A stretch of DNA of 46,572 nucleotides from Gammaproteobacteria bacterium (GTDB lineage Bacteria > Pseudomonadota > Gammaproteobacteria > Poriferisulfidales > Poriferisulfidaceae): the NCBI GenBank assembly GCA_026706895.1, contig JAPOXW010000027.1, positions 136,373 to 182,944 on the forward strand, in the 5' to 3' direction. The notes under the pieces were generated by a model, which was not told the origin of the DNA, made no database searches, and was given only the letters and a program-made list of their open reading frames with translations. Positions within the stretch are counted from its first letter, which is position 1. The number at the start of each line of letters is the position of its first letter. The position numbers were made by a program, and so were the translations under genes. Positions 44,728 through 46,572 of the stretch are shown here, piece by piece.

Positions 44728-45575
44728 TGGGCGTCTCCTTCGCCCGGGGGGGGTGGCATGGGCCCGACCAGAAGAGCCGGGTCGACGCGGACCTCGAGCC
44801 AGTTCATCCGCCAGTCCAGATGCGGGCCGGTCGAACGCCCGCTGGATCCGACCCGGCCGATTTGCTCACCGGCCGCGACGGTTTGACCGACGACGACATC
44901 AATGTCCTGAAGATGCAGAAAAGTTGAAGACACGCCGAGACCGTGATCCAGGATAAGGGTTGCGCCAGTGTAATACATGTCCGGATGCGCGAGCGTGACC
45001 TGCCCGGAAGCGGGCGCGAGCACAGGAGTGCCGGTTGGCGCCGCGATGTCGACCCCGTAGTGCGGGTTTCGCGGTTCGCCGTTGAGGACCCGGCGGCTTC
45101 CATAGACACCGGTAATGATGCCGGCGACGGGCCAGCGGAAGGACTCCAGGAATCCCCGGAGCGTGCTGTGCACGGAGCGGGCCGCCCTGACCTCAGCCTG
45201 GTCGCGCCTGATTCGCGCCAGATCTTCCGGATTCGGCGTCACCATTTTCTTGGGGAGGCCCTTGATGTGCTGGGTCTGGTACTCACGCGCCTCAATGGCG
45301 AGAGTTCGCTCGAAGACGGAGGAGGAATCGCTTATCCGCAGGACGGCCAGCGGGGAGTGTTCTCGCCCGAAGCCGACAACAAAGCGCCCGTCTTCGGTTG
45401 TCGCCACCGCCTTGCCGTCCAGCGTCACCGTTTGCCCGGGCTCGACCTGCCCGCGAACGAGCCCGCCCTGGATTAACGAGCCGTCAAGAACGACATCCAT
45501 GGCGTTTACGGCCGTGATGCATAAGGGCAACAGTCCGGCAACCGAGAAGCATGCGGCAAGAAATCGCGGCCTCAT
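44724..45575 (-). CDS. M23-family metallopeptidase (LytM-like), exported
   Basis: This 283-residue protein has a signal peptide (to about residue 25), a beta-rich N-terminal part (30-95), a short helical linker, and a C-terminal LytM domain (150-275). Zinc-site residues are H172 and D176 (HYGVD). H221 and H252 lie in FLHLQD and GPHLDW. The usual HxH reads HxD (H252, D254), so either Asp254 binds zinc or activity is altered. TATACT at 45592-45587 is a possible -10, leaving a leader of about five bases. Substrate is presumably peptidoglycan. Confidence 0.88.
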   Translation of the reverse strand: MRPRFLAACFSVAGLLPLCITAVNAMDVVLDGSLIQGGLVRGQVEPGQTVTLDGKAVATTEDGRFVVGFGREHSPLAVLRISDSSSVFERTLAIEAREYQTQHIKGLPKKMVTPNPEDLARIRRDQAEVRAARSVHSTLRGFLESFRWPVAGIITGVYGSRRVLNGEPRNPHYGVDIAAPTGTPVLAPASGQVTLAHPDMYYTGATLILDHGLGVSSTFLHLQDIDVVVGQTVAAGEQIGRVGSSGRSTGPHLDWRMNWLEVRVDPALLVGPMPPPPGEGDAQ

Positions 45576-45641
45576 ATCCGAAGTAAAGTATAGGGGAGGC
45601 TGAATTTTACCCCGGCCACGAATTGCACACGCTCGGTTTCG

Positions 45642-46445
45642 ATGCTCGATTTGTCACCCAGCCTGGAAGTCACCGGCGACGACCTTCGCCAAGAGGGCGA
45701 GCGCCTTGCATGGTTGCCGGGAACGTGGGACGTCTTCGTTGCGCATTTGGGCGATCAGACCACAGAAAGTTTCGTGCAGGACTGCTTGCGCGTGCGGCGG
45801 TTCGGCCACCGGCCGGTCCCGCACCTGACGGCGCGGCGCTACCGGAACCCCGAGCGTCTGGCGGAAACGCTCCAGCTCCTGAGCAACAAGGGGGCGGCAC
45901 GGGAAGCATTGATTTTGGCCGGTGACGTGGAACCCGCCGGCTCGCTGAAAGACAGCATTGATGTGGTGAATTCTGGAGTGCTTGAACGGGGCGGGCTTGA
46001 GCGCGTGTGGTTCTCCGTCTATCCCGAAGGGCACCCGAAGATCAGCGAAGACGACTTGGCCAGCGCATGGAAGAAAAAACTTGAATGGTCGCGATCTTGC
46101 CAAATTCCGATCGGTGTCGTCACGCAACTGGCGAAAGACCCCGAAACTTCGGTGAAGTGGTGTCGGAGGCAGGGATTCGCCGAGCAGGGAATCGGGGCGC
46201 GAATCAGCCAATTCCTGTTTGCGCGCCCGGAAACCTTGACGGGTCTCGCGAGGCTGGCGGGGATGCCGGTGTTTCTGCAGGTGGTTCGGGAGTCGGGTGG
46301 CGCCCCCTATGTCCGCGGCCCGGGCGCAACGGAAGGGAAAGAGCCGCCGCCGCTCCGCGCGCCCCATTACATGGCTCTGGGCGCCTTAGGCCGGACCATT
46401 GCGGAATTAACCGAACTTTTTGGGGGAGGGGGAGACCGGCTTTAA
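45642..46445 (+). CDS. Methylenetetrahydrofolate-reductase-like TIM-barrel protein
   Basis: This 267-residue protein resembles the short MTHFR-like family rather than MetF. SLEVTGDDL, WDVFVAHLGD, RPVPHLTARR, LILAGDVEPAGS, WFSVYPEGHPKI and the late GIGARISQF fit that family. MetF has about 296 residues and a clear N-terminal FEFFPP-type motif that is absent here. A flavin-dependent one-carbon role is likely, but substrate is unknown. There is no Shine-Dalgarno before the ATG. It is divergent from the M23 gene; nothing more than 74 bp of unassigned sequence follows. Confidence 0.7.
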   Translation: MLDLSPSLEVTGDDLRQEGERLAWLPGTWDVFVAHLGDQTTESFVQDCLRVRRFGHRPVPHLTARRYRNPERLAETLQLLSNKGAAREALILAGDVEPAGSLKDSIDVVNSGVLERGGLERVWFSVYPEGHPKISEDDLASAWKKKLEWSRSCQIPIGVVTQLAKDPETSVKWCRRQGFAEQGIGARISQFLFARPETLTGLARLAGMPVFLQVVRESGGAPYVRGPGATEGKEPPPLRAPHYMALGALGRTIAELTELFGGGGDRL

Positions 46446-46519
46446 GCAGAATGGCAGCAATACCGACCGCCGCAGAAAACCAAGGAAGCCGCAAAGGAAC
46501 AACCATTCAAGACAGATCT

Positions 46520-46572
<53 letters not shown>

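Noticed and set aside
46204-46506. Minus-strand frame with hydrophobic N-terminus at the contig end
   Set aside because: Overlaps the MTHFR-like gene and turns Pro- and Ala-rich; no homology seen.

Overview
The window is one GC-rich contig of gammaproteobacterial chromosome. The evidence is the gene order lptD-surA-pdxA-rsmA-apaG-apaH meeting folA tail to tail, pepP-ubiH-ubiI, lgt-thyA-folA, dnaA-dnaN-recF-gyrB, a GyrB with the long gammaproteobacterial insert, and an LptD with the four-cysteine pattern. The lineage cannot be fixed further by eye. The left end lies inside obg. The right end runs into 53 consecutive G residues, which looks like a sequencing or assembly artefact.

Layout: 1-5499 (+) obg end, proB, pepP, ubiH, ubiI-like (GTPase, proline and ubiquinone synthesis). 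5513-7169 (-) a hipBA toxin-antitoxin pair. 7342-7608 (+) rpsT, with repeats and a possible operator upstream. 7659-10447 (-) a thioredoxin-fold DUF255 protein and an acyltransferase (plsC). 10503-12561 (+) lgt-thyA-folA. 12528-22621 (-) the outer-membrane/ribosome-maturation operon lptD-surA-pdxA-rsmA-apaG-apaH, split twice: by a DUF262 + HicB-like + flavin-binding cassette between pdxA and rsmA, and by an MntA/HepT remnant between rsmA and apaG. 22691-27767 (+) an RND efflux pair plus an unknown exported protein. 27794-30070 (-) moaD and a membrane pyrophosphatase. 30333-32438 (-) a second, unrelated-looking DUF262/DUF1524 protein. 32626-34978 (+) gpmI and a cysteine-rich exported protein. 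35005-44042 (-) dnaA-dnaN-recF-gyrB-prlC-xthA. 44242-45575 (-) an L,D-transpeptidase and an M23 peptidase. 45642-46445 (+) a methylenetetrahydrofolate-reductase-like protein.

Core genes are densely packed with many ATGA-type stop/start overlaps, so translation is probably coupled within operons. Against this background, four toxin-antitoxin or restriction-like modules sit singly at operon boundaries or inside a conserved operon. No integrase, transposase or tRNA is visible beside them. The most unusual items are the DUF262-HicB-PPOX cassette, the HepT that lost its catalytic end, the dyad and 34-bp tandem repeats between hipB and rpsT, and -10-like boxes so close to several start codons that those mRNAs may be leaderless.

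No rRNA, tRNA, CRISPR array, insertion sequence or prophage was seen. No gene-free stretch exceeds 300 bases; the largest (30071-30332) is described.
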